Assembly (NCBI RefSeq): GCF_020541225.1
Contig: NZ_CP045889.1
Span: 372,001-436,000, forward strand
Source of the DNA: Candidatus Steffania adelgidicola
GTDB taxonomy: Bacteria > Pseudomonadota > Gammaproteobacteria > Enterobacterales > Enterobacteriaceae
DNA: 64,000 nt
Direction of reading: 5' to 3'
Shown here: piece after piece, positions 1-14,940 of the stretch
Numbering within the stretch: the first letter of the stretch is position 1
Layout of the letters: the number at the start of each line of letters is the position of its first letter
Made by a program: the position numbers and the translations under genes
The notes under the pieces: model-generated
What the model was told of the DNA's origin: nothing
Database searches by the model: none
What the model saw: only the letters and a program-made list of their open reading frames with translations

Positions 1-801
1 GCGCGGGCTTCTACCCGTCTATTGTCACTTAGTCAAGACTCTAATACGGGCTATAGATTCTATGATGAACAGGATATCAGTCTCAGCGAATTAGATGTTA
101 TCCTAATGCGAAAAGATCCTCCCTTTAATACTGAATTAATTTATGCTACATATATTTTGGAGCGTGCAGAGGATGCGGGTGTTCTTGTTGTTAACAAACC
201 GCAGAGTCTTCGAGATTGTAACGAAAAATTATTTACCGTCTGGTTTTCTTGCCATACCCCTGATACGTTGGTAAGTAGGTGTGATAAGCATATTCGCGAA
301 TTCTGGAAAGAGCATACTGATATTATTTTGAAACCGCTTGATGGTATGGGGGGAACCTCGGTTTTTCGTGCGAAGGCAGATGATCCTAACTTCACGGTGA
401 TTGTTGAAACTCTAACCGGGTATGGCCATTATTTTTGTATGGCACAAACTTATGTGCCTGCTATTGAGGCCGGGGATAAGCGGGTATTAGTGATAGATGG
501 TAAGCCAGTCCCCTATTGTTTAGCACGCATGCCTAAACTTGGTGAAACTCGTGCTAATCTAGCAGCTGGGGGTCGTGGTGAGCCCCGGTTGCTTAGCGAT
601 AGTGACTGGAGAATCGCCCAAGATGTAGCGCCAGTGCTGAAGCAAAAAGGACTGATTTTTGTAGGACTAGACATTATAGGTGATCGCCTGATTGAAATAA
701 ACGTCACCAGTCCCACTTGCGTCCAAGAAATTGAAGCGGTTTTCCCTATTTCTATTACCGGTATGTTGATGGACGCGATTGAAAAACGTCTTGCTGTTTA
801 A
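1..801 (+). CDS. gshB: Glutathione synthetase, 5' end cut by window edge
   Basis: ATP-grasp ligase joining glycine to gamma-glutamylcysteine, the last step of glutathione synthesis in the cytosol. The reading frame is open from base 1; the first codons (ARASTR) align with about residue 50 of the 316-aa E. coli enzyme, so about 49 N-terminal residues lie outside the window. The TTG at 22 is not the real start. Visible motifs are the glycine-rich loop KPLDGMGG and the Mg-binding EINVTSPT near the C-terminus. The C-terminal part is full length and unbroken. In relatives yqgE and ruvX follow; neither is recognisable here, and the gene is followed by 1.5 kb of decayed DNA. Confidence 0.97.
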   Translation, partial: ARASTRLLSLSQDSNTGYRFYDEQDISLSELDVILMRKDPPFNTELIYATYILERAEDAGVLVVNKPQSLRDCNEKLFTVWFSCHTPDTLVSRCDKHIREFWKEHTDIILKPLDGMGGTSVFRAKADDPNFTVIVETLTGYGHYFCMAQTYVPAIEAGDKRVLVIDGKPVPYCLARMPKLGETRANLAAGGRGEPRLLSDSDWRIAQDVAPVLKQKGLIFVGLDIIGDRLIEINVTSPTCVQEIEAVFPISITGMLMDAIEKRLAV

Positions 802-2311
802 AAAAAATTAATATTCAATAGCTTATTTGCTATATAAAGTTTCATACTGTTGATATAAATAATTCGGATTCGATTGAATAAAAGTGGTGCTGTTTTTTAG
901 AGAGTAATATACATGTTTAATGTAAGTTCAGATTTATTATCTAATAAAGATAACGCTTTTATAGCGTTAGCATCCAAATGCTTATGAAAATTTATGACGC
1001 ATATTTTATATTTATAGGTATAGAAGAAATTTTAATGATGCGATATATATAGTTTGATGGATAATCAATTATAATATCAGTTGTATGTTAGCAAGCTTTA
1101 TAGGTAGGTTAAAAGAGGATCTGTTTACTTTTTATTGTACATTCTCAGTTTTGTATCCACCACACTAGGTGTAAAAAATATATAATGCAGCGCATAACAA
1201 GAAGCGTCGTACGGTAGTTAGGATGTGGATTTTGAAAAATATTAAAAGTTCATCAAATTACAAAATTTGCACAAAAAGTATGGAAAACACTGCAAATCTA
1301 TATAAAGATCATTGGGGGTGATCAATTTCAAATACATGATCTAGAAGCTTTAGGTATATTCTGTGTCGTTTGACGTATAAGTTGTACTCTATATCAACGA
1401 TGTCATACCTAGATTGAATTGAGTATCTATCGGATATTAATGAAGTTGTACAATAACCTACTAAAAATCATTAAAAATAAAGAGGAATGTTTTGTCAAGC
1501 TGTTCTGTACTTGAATGCAATCTTTGAGTGGAGAGGCTCTCGTAGTTTTTTTATGCAATATTTTATTACATTATATTTTTGAGTATATATGTTGCGACAA
1601 CCGATTATAGCACAATATAAAAGTGTATGTTTATATTTTAATATAAATCAGTCACGGTTTTATTTTTTAATAAAACATAGTTAAAATTGATATGCTCTTC
1701 GTTTTTGTAGTAAATCGGATCTATTTTGATGTGATGCTTGTTTTAGCACTAGATTATTAACATTGAAAATACTTATGTTTTATTTTTGATTGTGAGAAGT
1801 TTATTAATAATTGATTCAGCTATTTTCTGATGGTTAGGATGAAAACTAGGATTGTGATTTATATCAGGTACGGGAATAATGGTTTTGTGCCTGGAAGATA
1901 GAAAACGCTCGAAAAGCGATGTTATACTTATGATTTTAAAGGTGTAGTCAACTCAACGTATATCTTTAGATCAAGAAATATATACATTTCTTGATTCATA
2001 TAATCAATTGAACGGTTTATGTGGACATAAGACATGTATCTTTCTTGTCGCGTAATATTATTTGAATGAATATATCGTTTATTAAGCGAACATCTTGTTA
2101 AGTGATCCGCTTCTAAAATAGAAACAATATATAAGAAGATCATGAGAAAATATATAATAACCAATGACTTATCATAACTTTATTTAAATTAAGATTAAAG
2201 TTTGATAAATAATACAAACTAAATAATTAAGAAAAGACTCTGCTTTTTTTAGACAATGATCTTTCGGAGAAGAGTAAAACGCGGGTGCGCGTTCACGCGC
2301 AGCCGTGATAT
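802..2311. other. Gene-poor AT-rich spacer
   Basis: About 1.5 kb between gshB and hspQ with stops in all frames. The loci that usually follow gshB (yqgE, ruvX) are not recognisable. The only longer frame (1928-2164, minus) has an AT-driven composition and no family resemblance. I see no RNA gene here. Confidence 0.7.
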
Positions 2312-2629
2312 TTAGTTTCTTAGACGAGGTGTCTGAAGTTGCAGACGAATAGATGCCGCCAACTCATCTAATGTGGATTGTTTTTGGTGAACGGGAAAGG
2401 ATTCATACCCTAATTGCGCTTCAGCTAGATAAGTATGAAAGGGTTTTCCTTCTTCATTTTCCATGACAACATGATACCAAGGAGCTTGACGGAGGCTATC
2501 TTCAGATGCGATCATATCTAGTGAAGGTTTCTCTAGAGAGTATTCTGGATCTACGTCGATAATTACGCCCAAGTACCCGAGTAGTTTATGCCGGACCTGC
2601 TGTCCTATACTAAATTTGCTGGCAATCAT
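2312..2629 (-). CDS. hspQ: Heat shock protein HspQ
   Basis: Small hemimethylated-DNA-binding-type (YccV-like) protein. In E. coli it is a heat-shock protein that modulates Lon proteolysis and lowers the stability of mutant DnaA. The 105 residues equal the E. coli length, from [14 protein letters not shown] to the conserved ending APRLRN-like QTPRLRN. The core [20 protein letters not shown] is typical. The frame is open for 20 codons further upstream, but I chose the ATG at 2629 because it matches the family start and has an AGGA ribosome site a few bases before it (CAGGAAATCTT then ATG). It stands alone between two long decayed spacers. Confidence 0.95.
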   Translation of the reverse strand: MIASKFSIGQQVRHKLLGYLGVIIDVDPEYSLEKPSLDMIASEDSLRQAPWYHVVMENEEGKPFHTYLAEAQLGYESFPVHQKQSTLDELAASIRLQLQTPRLRN

Positions 2630-4595
2630 AAGATTTCCTGTAAAAAGCATGTATGAGAGTGGATATGGGGGAACTTTAGGGTAACTCAAGGTTACAAGAG
2701 ATCATTTTAAGCATAACAGGAGCATCCTTTACAATATAATCTGTTAATTAAGATCGCTGGATCTTCTAAAATACTTGCAAAGTGTCTAATAATTTTAATA
2801 TGCGTCGATTTTGTTTTTAAAAATGTTTTGGGAGAAATTTCTATCTTTTATGTATATTTTTCATTACCTTATAATGAGATAAGCTGGATAGAATCTTGTA
2901 AAAGTATTATGTATTATTTTTAATAGATCAAAGCAATGTTCTAGTAAATTCTTCACAATAATTAATATGTGTCCTCTTACCGTTAGTTCAATTCTCAATA
3001 GAAGGAAGGAAGGCACAAGATGTGCCAATATTGCTTAAAATATATTGTAAAGTATATAATAACACATTACGCATGACATCTAATAAGATTGGTTTTAAAA
3101 TAAAAATATAAGATAATATCAATCTTTTATCTTGTGTTCTGAAAGATAGAACTTGCATTACAAGACAATCTGAGTGTCGAACTAAATAAAAATTCTCATA
3201 AAGTTTTATTATAGAGGTATTTGACTCATGGAGTTTCGGTTACTTCTTAAGTAGGTGCTGCTGAATTTTCTAATCGAAAAATGTGGAATCTAGAAATTCA
3301 CATATATCCATCAGAAAATCATTAATAGATTAAAGGAACGGCTCTCAGAAAGAGAATCAAGACTTTTTTGTATAGACGGTATCCCTACCCATAAACGATA
3401 GAAAATCATAGGGGTAATCTTTAATAAATTTGTTTTTTGTGATTTATAAAAATGGTGTAGAGATATGATAGTGTATCACTAATGGATACCAAAACGCTCA
3501 TCGATCAATTTTGATCCAGATATGAATGCTGTAATAATATTATCTATACGAAAAATATGTTTTTAATTATGATTGGATTCTCTTCTATAGCATATCGCAT
3601 GCTATACGGACTATGGACATAGTCTGCGTAATAGCAAGAAGAGACCTTTTTTTTCTTTGTATTCCCATGATTATAGAAGTGAACAAGTGTTTTTAAATCT
3701 TTTCAACCTGAGAAAAGAATAGATGTCATGGTGATTCTTAATATAATAAAACAAGTTGAGAACGATTTTGTTAGATCATTACTGTCGCATCTGTTTCTAA
3801 TATTTTTTTAAAATTCGAGAGTTATTCAAATGGTAAGAAGATAGTATGTAAAACTGCGTCTATAGCATAGAGAAATCCAACGGTACTTTACCCCCCGATA
3901 ATATCAAATATTTTTCTCTTTAATCTAATCTTTTCTGATTTGATCAGAAAGGTATAATATTATCATGCAATATATGAGCATTCAGTTATCAATTAATCCA
4001 AGTGATGAAAAAATGCATTTTTAAACACTCTAACCCAGGTGCAAATCGCTGGCTAGCGATTAGTAAGTATTGCAATAACAAATAGTATAAAAATAAAAAA
4101 CTATTGTTTTTGGTGAAAGTGATTTCTATGCAATAGCTTATTAATTTTCGAGTGTTTTCTAAAAAAAACCAATAAAGTATGGGTCTTAGAGTGCAGAAGT
4201 CAATAAAAGCATAAATATGATCAACGTTTCAATAGGTTTGGAAATATTTAGTATAAATGAAATATGAACAACTATATTTTTTATGCAATGTACAATTGTG
4301 ATTCATTATCAAGTGTTATCAAGAACAGGTATCGCTTAGAGCACTTCCTTGGATATTGTGAGAGTTTGATAAGATTAACGGTGAATATGTATAAAAGAAA
4401 TAATAATCGCGGTGTAGATATGATATTCCGGGTCTATATGTTATAATTAATCTTCATATCGTTTAGCTACAATTTTAACCTAGATATTTACATCCATTGT
4501 TCTATATTAAAACAATACGAAATCATTTATTAAAAAAAAATTAGATAAAATGTAATTGTTTAAACTGATAAACGAACCTAAGATCATAATCGTCG
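2630..4595. other. Decayed AT-rich spacer
   Basis: Nearly 2 kb between hspQ and the 3' end of gyrB. No frame resembles a known protein. A 60-codon frame at 4264-4446 (plus) lacks a convincing ribosome site and looks like chance. I see nothing else supportable. Confidence 0.65.
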
Positions 4596-7967
<3,372 letters not shown>

Positions 7968-7969
7968 TC

Positions 7970-9070
7970 TTAGAGACGCATCGGCATAATAACATAAGTT
8001 CGAGATTGGGTTGTGTTGTCTTCGATTTGCACACTGGACACTCCATCTGTAAATAGGAGGCGTGCTTTCTCGCACTTCAAGACATGCAATACATCAAGTA
8101 TATAGTTAACGTTAAAACCAATTTCCATTTCATTACCTTGATAGTTAACGTCGAGGATTTCTTCCGCCTCTTCTTGTTCTTGATTATTAGCGGTAATTCG
8201 TAGTGTGTTGGTACTAAGATACAGCCGAATACCACGAAACTTCTCATTAGAGAGGATCGCGGCCCGGCTAAAAGCCTGTATTAGCATATCACACTCCGCT
8301 TCGAGTATATTCTTGGGATTTTTTGGTAATACCTGCCGATAATTAGGAAAACAGCCCTCAACCAGTTTAGAAGTGAAAATATAATTACCAATATTGGCGC
8401 GGATATGATGAGTTCCAATGGTTAGTTTTACCGGATTTTCGACGTAGTCTAGCATGCGAAGGAGCTCGATCACGCCTTTGCGTGGGACAATGACAGAACA
8501 GGAAGGCAGCAGTTCGTAAATGGGCATAGTGCAGACAGCCAGACGGTGTCCATCAGTGGCCACAGCGCGCAGTTCATTGACTTCCGTTTCAAACAGCATC
8601 CCATTAAGATAATACCGTACATCCTGATATGCCATGGAGAACTGAGTGGATTCAATTAGTCGTTTCAAAGTTGACTGTGATAGAACAAGTTCCACTGAAC
8701 TTTGCCAATCATCTATATTTGGAAAGTCGGAGGCTGGTAGTGTAGACAGTGAATAGCGACTGTGTCCCGATCGAATTAATAGACGTGCGCCTTCTAGGAC
8801 TATAGCGATTTCTGAACCTTCCGGGAGACCACGGCAAATATTGAAAAATTTTCGAGTCGATACTGTGGTAGTACCTGATTTAAGGGTTTTGCTCAGCCTG
8901 ACATGTGTAACTATTTCTATTTCTAAATTAGTACTGGTTAACAGTAACTGATCTTTTGTTGCTTGTAAGAGTAGATTACTCAAAATGGTTAAACTGGGGC
9001 GACTTACCAATAAACTGGTGAGCTGTTGCAGTGGTTTCAAAAGAGACTCACGTTTGACTATAAATTTCAT
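7970..9070 (-). CDS. dnaN: DNA polymerase III beta subunit (sliding clamp)
   Basis: Ring-shaped processivity factor of the replicase, loaded by the clamp loader onto primed DNA. It has 366 aa, identical in length to E. coli, with three repeated clamp domains. Conserved stretches are CRGLPEGSEIAI, DVRYYLNGMLFE, TDGHRLAVC, ILSNEKFRGIRLY and the hydrophobic-pocket C-terminus YVIMPMRL. It starts two bases after dnaA ends, so the two are translationally coupled as in the usual operon. The next gene of that operon, recF, is decayed. Confidence 0.98.
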   Translation of the reverse strand: MKFIVKRESLLKPLQQLTSLLVSRPSLTILSNLLLQATKDQLLLTSTNLEIEIVTHVRLSKTLKSGTTTVSTRKFFNICRGLPEGSEIAIVLEGARLLIRSGHSRYSLSTLPASDFPNIDDWQSSVELVLSQSTLKRLIESTQFSMAYQDVRYYLNGMLFETEVNELRAVATDGHRLAVCTMPIYELLPSCSVIVPRKGVIELLRMLDYVENPVKLTIGTHHIRANIGNYIFTSKLVEGCFPNYRQVLPKNPKNILEAECDMLIQAFSRAAILSNEKFRGIRLYLSTNTLRITANNQEQEEAEEILDVNYQGNEMEIGFNVNYILDVLHVLKCEKARLLFTDGVSSVQIEDNTTQSRTYVIMPMRL

Positions 9071-9072
9071 AG

Positions 9073-10467
9073 CTAGGAAGATAATGTTCTAATTAAATTG
9101 CAGAAATCTTCTTTAATATCGTGACTTTCTTCACGCAATTGCTCTATTTTTCGGCAGGCGTGGAGTACTGTAGTATGATCGCGCCCACCAAACGCATCTC
9201 CAATTTCTGGAAGACTATGATTTGTCAATTCTTTCGATAAGGCCATTGCCATTTGTCGAGGACGTGCTACTGACCGTGAACGCCGTTTTGAAAGTAAATC
9301 CGCAATCTTAATTTTATAATATTCTGCTACGGTTTTCTGGATGTTATCAATGGTAACTAATTTTTCCTGTAGTGCCAGTAGATCTCGTAGCGCTTCGCGT
9401 ACAAAATCAATGGTAATTGCTCGACCAGTGAAATTTGCATTGGCGATGACACGATTTAAAGCTCCTTCTAGTTCACGTACATTGGAACGTAACCGTTTTG
9501 CGATAAAAAACGCTACATCCCCAGATAAATGGATGGCGTTTTCGTCAGCTTTCTTCATCAAGATAGCCACGCGAGTTTCTAGCTCCGGGGGTTCAATTGC
9601 TACTGTTAGACCCCAGCCAAAGCGTGACTTGAGCCTATCTTCTACGCCGTTAATTTCTTTGGGATAGCGATCTGAACTTAAAATAATCTGCTGATTACCT
9701 TCTAGTAGCGCGTTAAAAGTATGAAAAAATTCCTCTTGCGATCGCTCCTTATTTGCAAAAAACTGAATGTCATCAATCAATAATGCATCTGCTGATCGGT
9801 AGTGGCGTTTAAACTCTTCGATTGCATTATTCTGTAAAGCCTTAACCATGTCCTGGACAAAACGCTCGGAATGCATATAGGCTACTTTGACCTTCCCCTT
9901 TGTCGCCATGATGCTATTCCCCACCGCATGCAGAAGATGGGTTTTCCCTAGCCCAGTCCCACCGTAAAGAAAGAGAGGGTTATAGGCCCCGCCTGGATTG
10001 TCAGCAACCTGTCTCGCTGCTGCGCGGGCTAGTTGGTTTGATTTACCTTCAACGAAATTATTAAAGTTATGTTTAGGATTTACATTAGAGCGATAAGATA
10101 AGTTTAGTTGCAATGATGCATTATTCCAGTTTGTCCGCCTTGGTTTCGGATAGGTGAAGGCTGTTTGTCTGGAAGGTCTTCTCGTATGCTGGCTAGTTAG
10201 GTGGCATGCTCTTATTATTGGCGGTTTACTACCAACTTCAAAGCGAAGTAATGGGGCGGAAGTACCGCAGAAATCGTTTAGTAATGTTTTTATATTATTC
10301 AAGTATTTATCTCTTACCCAATTTAGAACAAATCGATTTGGGGCGTAAAGCGCCATAGTGTTGTCACGCAGTTCTGCTTGTAGAGGGCGTATCCACATAC
10401 TAAATTCTGTGGCAGGTAACTCATCCTTTAATCGGGCAAGACATTGCTGCCAAAGTGAAAGTGACAC
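9073..10467 (-). CDS. dnaA: Chromosomal replication initiator DnaA
   Basis: AAA+ initiator that binds DnaA boxes and opens oriC. It has 464 aa. Domain I is the conserved [10 protein letters not shown] start. Domain II is short and variable, rich in Arg/Thr/Ser. Domain III has Walker [11 protein letters not shown] and Walker [10 protein letters not shown]. Domain IV carries the DNA-binding signature [16 protein letters not shown] chose the GTG at 10467 because it gives the family N-terminus VSLSLWQQ and follows GGAG at a suitable distance; the upstream ATG would add six residues. It is divergent from rpmH, with about 600 bases of regulatory DNA between, the standard enterobacterial arrangement. 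Confidence 0.98.
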   Translation of the reverse strand: MSLSLWQQCLARLKDELPATEFSMWIRPLQAELRDNTMALYAPNRFVLNWVRDKYLNNIKTLLNDFCGTSAPLLRFEVGSKPPIIRACHLTSQHTRRPSRQTAFTYPKPRRTNWNNASLQLNLSYRSNVNPKHNFNNFVEGKSNQLARAAARQVADNPGGAYNPLFLYGGTGLGKTHLLHAVGNSIMATKGKVKVAYMHSERFVQDMVKALQNNAIEEFKRHYRSADALLIDDIQFFANKERSQEEFFHTFNALLEGNQQIILSSDRYPKEINGVEDRLKSRFGWGLTVAIEPPELETRVAILMKKADENAIHLSGDVAFFIAKRLRSNVRELEGALNRVIANANFTGRAITIDFVREALRDLLALQEKLVTIDNIQKTVAEYYKIKIADLLSKRRSRSVARPRQMAMALSKELTNHSLPEIGDAFGGRDHTTVLHACRKIEQLREESHDIKEDFCNLIRTLSS

Positions 10468-11084
10468 AAAAAACTCCAATCGCACAAGGTCAATAATAAA
10501 AGAAAAACTTACAGTTCATCATCTTTTGGTACACATGACCATAATGAAACCGGACCATTTTAAGCGATGTTTCTTGCATCGGATTCGATTGAGGATGCCA
10601 TTATGGATTTTAGATCATAACGCAAACTGTAGCGGAGATCCTCCTCTTCTAGATAGTTTTTATCCAGAGAGTGCCGGATTTTTAAGATCATATAGGATCA
10701 GAGGAATGCTAGATAAAAATCTAGTCTTATAATCAATATAATACAACATTCTTTAGATGTTTAGCTGAAAAGACGGATAGATAATGAATTATCTAGAACC
10801 CTAATAGATACTGTTTTGTAGTATGAACCCCGTAGGATGCGGAGTTCGACTCTTTAGTGTTCCCTGTTCTCTATCGTTCAATTCTATATAGTAGGAAGAG
10901 ATTCTGATAGGAATATGGATATTCAAGTATTCCATGCATAAACTGAATTGACTCCGGAGGATACAATAATTACAATTCTTTCTCTTTTATCGTTATATGA
11001 TAAAAGAGCATCCGGTCGTTTTTAAACCGTATGGTCAACCTTATTTGCTGATTAGCAATCATTAAGATTTAGGTAGAAAACTTT
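10468..11084. promoter_or_regulatory. dnaA/rpmH divergent regulatory region with GATC cluster
   Basis: This 0.6-kb region between divergent dnaA and rpmH contains four GATC (Dam) sites within 90 bases, at 10613, 10637, 10686 and 10696. Among them, at 10660-10668, is TTATCCAGA, one mismatch from the DnaA box TTATCCACA. In E. coli the dnaA promoters lie about 150-230 bases before the start codon and carry a DnaA box and GATC sites; the spacing here (about 195 bases) agrees. A perfect hairpin (arms 10982-10991 and 10999-11008) lies about 80 bases before rpmH. I could not assign -35/-10 boxes. Confidence 0.5.
10982..11008. repeat. Perfect hairpin upstream of rpmH
   Basis: CTCTTTTATC (10982-10991) and GATAAAAGAG (10999-11008), 7-nt loop, 77 bases before the rpmH start, probably in or near its 5' leader. 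Confidence 0.6.
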
Positions 11085-11228
11085 ATGAAACGCACTTTTC
11101 AACCGTCCTTATTAAAACGCAACCGTACTCACGGTTTCCGTACTCGTATGTCAACGAAGAACGGTCGTCAGGTTTTGGCACGTCGTCGTGCAAAAAGCCG
11201 TACACGTCTGACTGTTTCTTCAAAGTAA
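11085..11228 (+). CDS. rpmH: 50S ribosomal protein L34
   Basis: Very basic 47-residue protein of the large ribosomal subunit. It begins [19 protein letters not shown], continues with [14 protein letters not shown], and ends TRLTVSSK. E. coli has 46 residues; one serine is extra at the C-terminus. A weak ribosome site (AGGT) precedes the ATG. It is the first gene of the rpmH-rnpA-yidD-yidC-mnmE series, with rnpA starting 16 bases after its stop, as in relatives. Confidence 0.98.
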   Translation: MKRTFQPSLLKRNRTHGFRTRMSTKNGRQVLARRRAKSRTRLTVSSK

Positions 11229-11244
11229 ACAAGTGTACCACCAA

Positions 11245-11589
11245 GTGGTTAAGTTTACGTTGCCTCGGAACTCTCGGTTGTTAACTCCTAATCATTTTAC
11301 TTTCGTCTTTCAGAAGCCACAATGGGCTCGTACGCCGCATATGACTATTCTGGGTCGCCTAAATACGTTAGGGTATCCCCGAGTTGGTCTTGCGGTTGCT
11401 AAAAAATATGTAAAGTATGCTCATGAACGTAATCGGATTAAGAGGTTAACACGCGAAAGTTTTCGTTTGCATCAGCATATTTTGCCGAACATGGATTTCG
11501 TTGTTATTGCTAAAAAAGGTGTGGACGGTTTGAATAACCATCTTTTAATAGAAGCTTTAGGAAAATTATGGCGTCGCCATTGTCGCTAG
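11245..11589 (+). CDS. rnpA: Ribonuclease P protein component
   Basis: Protein cofactor that helps the RNase P RNA cut 5' leaders from pre-tRNAs. It has 114 aa (E. coli 119). The RNR signature [15 protein letters not shown] is intact, preceded by [10 protein letters not shown] and followed by [12 protein letters not shown]. The GTG at 11245 (VVKFTLPR) matches the family start, which is also GTG in E. coli; a GTG four codons earlier is less likely. The C-terminal tail after WRRHCR is a few residues shorter than in E. coli. It overlaps the start of yidD. Confidence 0.96.
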   Translation: MVKFTLPRNSRLLTPNHFTFVFQKPQWARTPHMTILGRLNTLGYPRVGLAVAKKYVKYAHERNRIKRLTRESFRLHQHILPNMDFVVIAKKGVDGLNNHLLIEALGKLWRRHCR

Positions 11590-11825
11590 TATCAATGCTC
11601 CTGATTAGATTAATCCGTGGTTATCAACTAGTGATTAGCCCGTTATTGGGACCGCATTGTCGGTTCCGTCCCACTTGTGCATTGTATGGAATTGAAGCGA
11701 TGCGTCGATTTGGTATCTTTAAAGGTACTGTATTGACGTTGAAGCGCGTATTAAAATGCCACCTTTTGAATCCAGGTGGGGATGATCCTGTTCCGCCAAA
11801 AATTCTTAATAATAGAGAACATTAA
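11568..11825 (+). CDS. yidD: Membrane protein insertion efficiency factor YidD
   Basis: Small membrane-associated protein that assists YidC-dependent insertion of inner-membrane proteins. It has 85 aa, the E. coli length. The conserved core [21 protein letters not shown] and [13 protein letters not shown] is intact. E. coli has PTCSSYG where this protein has PTCALYG. It overlaps the 3' end of rnpA by 22 bases, and yidC starts two bases after its stop, so translation is likely coupled across the three genes. Confidence 0.96.
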   Translation: MASPLSLVSMLLIRLIRGYQLVISPLLGPHCRFRPTCALYGIEAMRRFGIFKGTVLTLKRVLKCHLLNPGGDDPVPPKILNNREH

Positions 11826-11827
11826 CA

Positions 11828-13477
11828 ATGGATTCGCACCGAAATCTTCTTATCATCGCTCTACTCTCTCTGTCTTGTCTTATCTGGCAGACTTGGCAAA
11901 CGAGCCATTCTCCTCAGCCTGTCGTGCAGAGCCTAAAACAGAATATGAATATAACTGTGGCAGACTCGGACAGTCAAAGAGTGTTGGAAAGGGGACGAGG
12001 TCAGTTCATCACGGTAAAAAGCGATGTGCTGGCATTAAAAATTAACACGCATGGTGGTGACATTGAGCAGGCTGCCTTATTGACGTATTCTAATAAACTT
12101 GGTTCGAGCGAGCCTTTTCATCTACTCGAAACATCTTCAGACTTTGTCTATCAGGCACAAAGTGGCTTAATTGGTAAAAATAATTTTGATAATCCCAATA
12201 ACGGCGCTCGCCCGATTTATTCTACGAAGCAGGATACGTATATTTTGAAGGAGAACCAGAGCGAATTACGTGTACCTTTAACCTACACCACTCCGGAGGG
12301 AGTGGTGTACACCAAGAGCTTTATTTTGAAACGTGGTGATTTTGCCTTGAAGATTAATTACGATATTAATAATACCAGTGCGAAGCCACTAAACGTGGTA
12401 TTGTTATGTCAATTAAAACAGTCAGTTAAACCTCATGAAGTTCATGATGTTACTGGTGTTAACTTTGCGTTACGTACCTACCGTGGTGCGGCGTATTCTA
12501 CGATCGATGAAAAATATCAGAAATATACCTTTAAAGATATCAAGAGTCAGAATCTAAGAGTGAGTACTGAAAAGAGAGGGTGGGTTGCTATGTTACAGCA
12601 ATATTTTGCTGCAGCATGGATACCTCTTATACAGGGTAAGAATACTATCTACACGACCGAGTTAGACAATGGAAAAGCAGTAGCCATTGGGTTTCAATCC
12701 TCTCCAGTCATGGTCTCGGCTGGTAAGAAAAGTGAATTAAAAGCTATATTATGGCTGGGCCCGGAAATCCAGGATAAGATGGCAGCTATCGCCCCCCACC
12801 TAGATTTGGTAGTTGATTACGGTTGGCTTTGGTTCATTTCTCAACCGCTATTTAAGTTACTAAAACTTATTTATAGTTATATTAGTAATTGGGGTTTCTC
12901 TATTATCATAATTACCTTTATCGTCCGTGGCATCATGTATCCACTTACCAAGGCGCAGTATACCTCTATGGCTAAAATGCGAATCCTGCAGCCAAAACTA
13001 GTGGAAATACGAAAGAGATTAGGTGATGATAAGCATCGACAAAGTCAAGAAATAATGGCGTTATATAAGTCCGAAAAGGTAAATCCGTTGGGCGGATGTC
13101 TCCCGCTAATAATTCAGATGCCAATTTTCCTGGCCCTATACTATATGCTATCTGGTTCTGTTGAATTACGTCATGCACCGTTCGCACTTTGGATCCATGA
13201 CCTGTCGGCTCAAGATCCCTACTATATTCTACCAATATTAATGGGCGTTACCATGTTTGTTATCCAGAAGATCTCGAACACTACTGTTAACGATCCGATG
13301 CAGCAGAAAATCATGACTTTTATGCCATTGATTTTTAGTGTATTTTTTATTTGGTTTCCGTCAGGTCTAGTTTTATACTATATTATTAATAACCTGGTAA
13401 CTGTTATTCAACAGCAATTAATCTATCGTAGTCTAGAAAAGTGTGGACTCTACAGTAGAGATAAAAAAGTTAAATAA
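11828..13477 (+). CDS. yidC: Membrane protein insertase YidC
   Basis: Inner-membrane insertase and chaperone, acting alone or with SecYEG. It has 549 aa (E. coli 548). There is an N-terminal signal-anchor ([16 protein letters not shown]). A large periplasmic domain follows, to about residue 330, then the conserved five-helix core with [19 protein letters not shown] (containing the essential Arg), [15 protein letters not shown] and [11 protein letters not shown]. The tail is short and basic (RDKKVK). It sits in its usual place between yidD and mnmE. Confidence 0.98.
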   Translation: MDSHRNLLIIALLSLSCLIWQTWQTSHSPQPVVQSLKQNMNITVADSDSQRVLERGRGQFITVKSDVLALKINTHGGDIEQAALLTYSNKLGSSEPFHLLETSSDFVYQAQSGLIGKNNFDNPNNGARPIYSTKQDTYILKENQSELRVPLTYTTPEGVVYTKSFILKRGDFALKINYDINNTSAKPLNVVLLCQLKQSVKPHEVHDVTGVNFALRTYRGAAYSTIDEKYQKYTFKDIKSQNLRVSTEKRGWVAMLQQYFAAAWIPLIQGKNTIYTTELDNGKAVAIGFQSSPVMVSAGKKSELKAILWLGPEIQDKMAAIAPHLDLVVDYGWLWFISQPLFKLLKLIYSYISNWGFSIIIITFIVRGIMYPLTKAQYTSMAKMRILQPKLVEIRKRLGDDKHRQSQEIMALYKSEKVNPLGGCLPLIIQMPIFLALYYMLSGSVELRHAPFALWIHDLSAQDPYYILPILMGVTMFVIQKISNTTVNDPMQQKIMTFMPLIFSVFFIWFPSGLVLYYIINNLVTVIQQQLIYRSLEKCGLYSRDKKVK

Positions 13478-13563
13478 ATCAGTGTCCTAGACTGTATATC
13501 TGCTAATAAAATAGTTGTAATTAACCTGAATGTTTTATTCTTGTAATCGTGATTATGGTAAAA

Positions 13564-14940
13564 ATGAGTACTGCAATAAGCAAGACGGAGACTATTACAG
13601 CTCTGATCACTCCACCTGGACGGGGTGGAGTAGGAGTTCTACGTGTTTCCGGCTTACTTGTTACCCGGGTTGCTGAAGAGCTACTTGGTAAGTTACCTCC
13701 ACCTCGCCAGGCGGAATACCTACCTTTTCACGATGCCGGCGGCGCTATATTAGATCATGGTATTGCCTTATTTTTTCCAGGTCCTCATTCCTTTACTGGC
13801 GAAGATGTTCTTGAGCTACAAGGGCATGGTAGTCCGGTAATCTTAGATCTATTGTTACAGCGGATTCTATCACTGCCCGGCATACGTATGGCTCGTCCTG
13901 GCGAGTTTTCAGAGCGCGCTTTTCTAAATGAAAAGATAGATCTGGCGCAAGCAGAAGCTATTGCTGACCTCATTAATGCCAATTCTGTTCAAGCTGCCAG
14001 GTCTGCAATGCATTCTCTTCAGGGGGAATTTTCTATCCGCGTTCATACATTGGTGGAGGCGCTCACTAACCTGCGTATCGATGTTGAAGCATCTATTGAC
14101 TTTCCAGATGAAGAGATTGACCGTGTATTTGATAATACGATTGAAGCTAGCCTAAATAATCTTATTGATATGCTAGAGCGGGTACGCGCTGAAGCGCGAC
14201 AGGGTAGCCTCTTACGCGAAGGTATAAAAGTAGTGATTGCCGGTAAGCCTAATGCTGGTAAATCCAGCCTATTAAATGCGCTTGCAGGATACGAAGCTGC
14301 AATTGTTACGGCAATTGCAGGTACGACACGTGATGTATTGCGTGAATATATTCATCTAGATGGGATGCCGATGCACGTAATCGATACCGCTGGTCTGTGT
14401 TCCGCTAAAGACGAGGTAGAACGGATCGGGATTGAGCGAGCCTGGTATGAAATCAAACAGGCAGATCATGTACTTCTCATTATCGACGGTACTACCACCC
14501 CCTATAGTGATCCAGATATGCTGTGGCCTGAATTTATCGCCGGTGTACCATGTGGAATTCCAGTTACAGTAGTGCGCAATAAAGCCGATCTAACTGGTGA
14601 ACAAGTCGGTATTAGTAAGGTTAAAGATTATTCACTTATTATTCTTTCAGCTCACTCTGTCGCAGCTGTGGATCTACTTCGAAGCCATCTAAAAAAGAGT
14701 ATGGATTTTATTGGGAACCAGGAGGGAGGATTTTTAGCGCGTCGTCGTCATCTCGAGTCACTGGAAATTGCTGCTACTCATTTGCTTCAGGGAAAAAAGG
14801 AATGGATAAGCACTTCTCAAGGAGAATTTTTGGCGGAAGAGCTGCGGTTAGCTCAGCAAGCGCTTAGTGAAATTACAGGTGAATTTAGCTCAGATGATTT
14901 GCTCAGCAAGATTTTTTCTAGCTTTTGTATTGGGAAATAG
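13564..14940 (+). CDS. mnmE: tRNA modification GTPase MnmE
   Basis: With MnmG it makes the (carboxymethyl)aminomethyl group at U34 of certain tRNAs. It has 458 aa from the ATG at 13564 (E. coli 454). The N-terminal folate-binding domain begins [15 protein letters not shown]. The inserted G domain has P-loop GKPNAGKSS, switch GTTRD, DTAG and NKAD. The helical C-terminus ends in the essential CIGK. Upstream in-frame starts exist (GTG 13549, ATG 13555), and none has a clear ribosome site, so the start is uncertain by up to five codons. Confidence 0.96.
   Translation: MSTAISKTETITALITPPGRGGVGVLRVSGLLVTRVAEELLGKLPPPRQAEYLPFHDAGGAILDHGIALFFPGPHSFTGEDVLELQGHGSPVILDLLLQRILSLPGIRMARPGEFSERAFLNEKIDLAQAEAIADLINANSVQAARSAMHSLQGEFSIRVHTLVEALTNLRIDVEASIDFPDEEIDRVFDNTIEASLNNLIDMLERVRAEARQGSLLREGIKVVIAGKPNAGKSSLLNALAGYEAAIVTAIAGTTRDVLREYIHLDGMPMHVIDTAGLCSAKDEVERIGIERAWYEIKQADHVLLIIDGTTTPYSDPDMLWPEFIAGVPCGIPVTVVRNKADLTGEQVGISKVKDYSLIILSAHSVAAVDLLRSHLKKSMDFIGNQEGGFLARRRHLESLEIAATHLLQGKKEWISTSQGEFLAEELRLAQQALSEITGEFSSDDLLSKIFSSFCIGK

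Noticed and set aside
4264-4446. 60-codon frame beginning MNNYIFYAMYNCD
   Set aside because: AT-driven composition, no ribosome site, no resemblance to known proteins.
10600-10720. Possible oriC
   Set aside because: Only one imperfect DnaA box and no AT-rich 13-mers. In this order oriC normally lies between mnmG and mioC, which are not in the window; the dnaA promoter explains the GATC sites.
10840-10860. tRNA T-arm-like GGAGTTCGACTC
   Set aside because: No acceptor, D or anticodon stem can be built around it.
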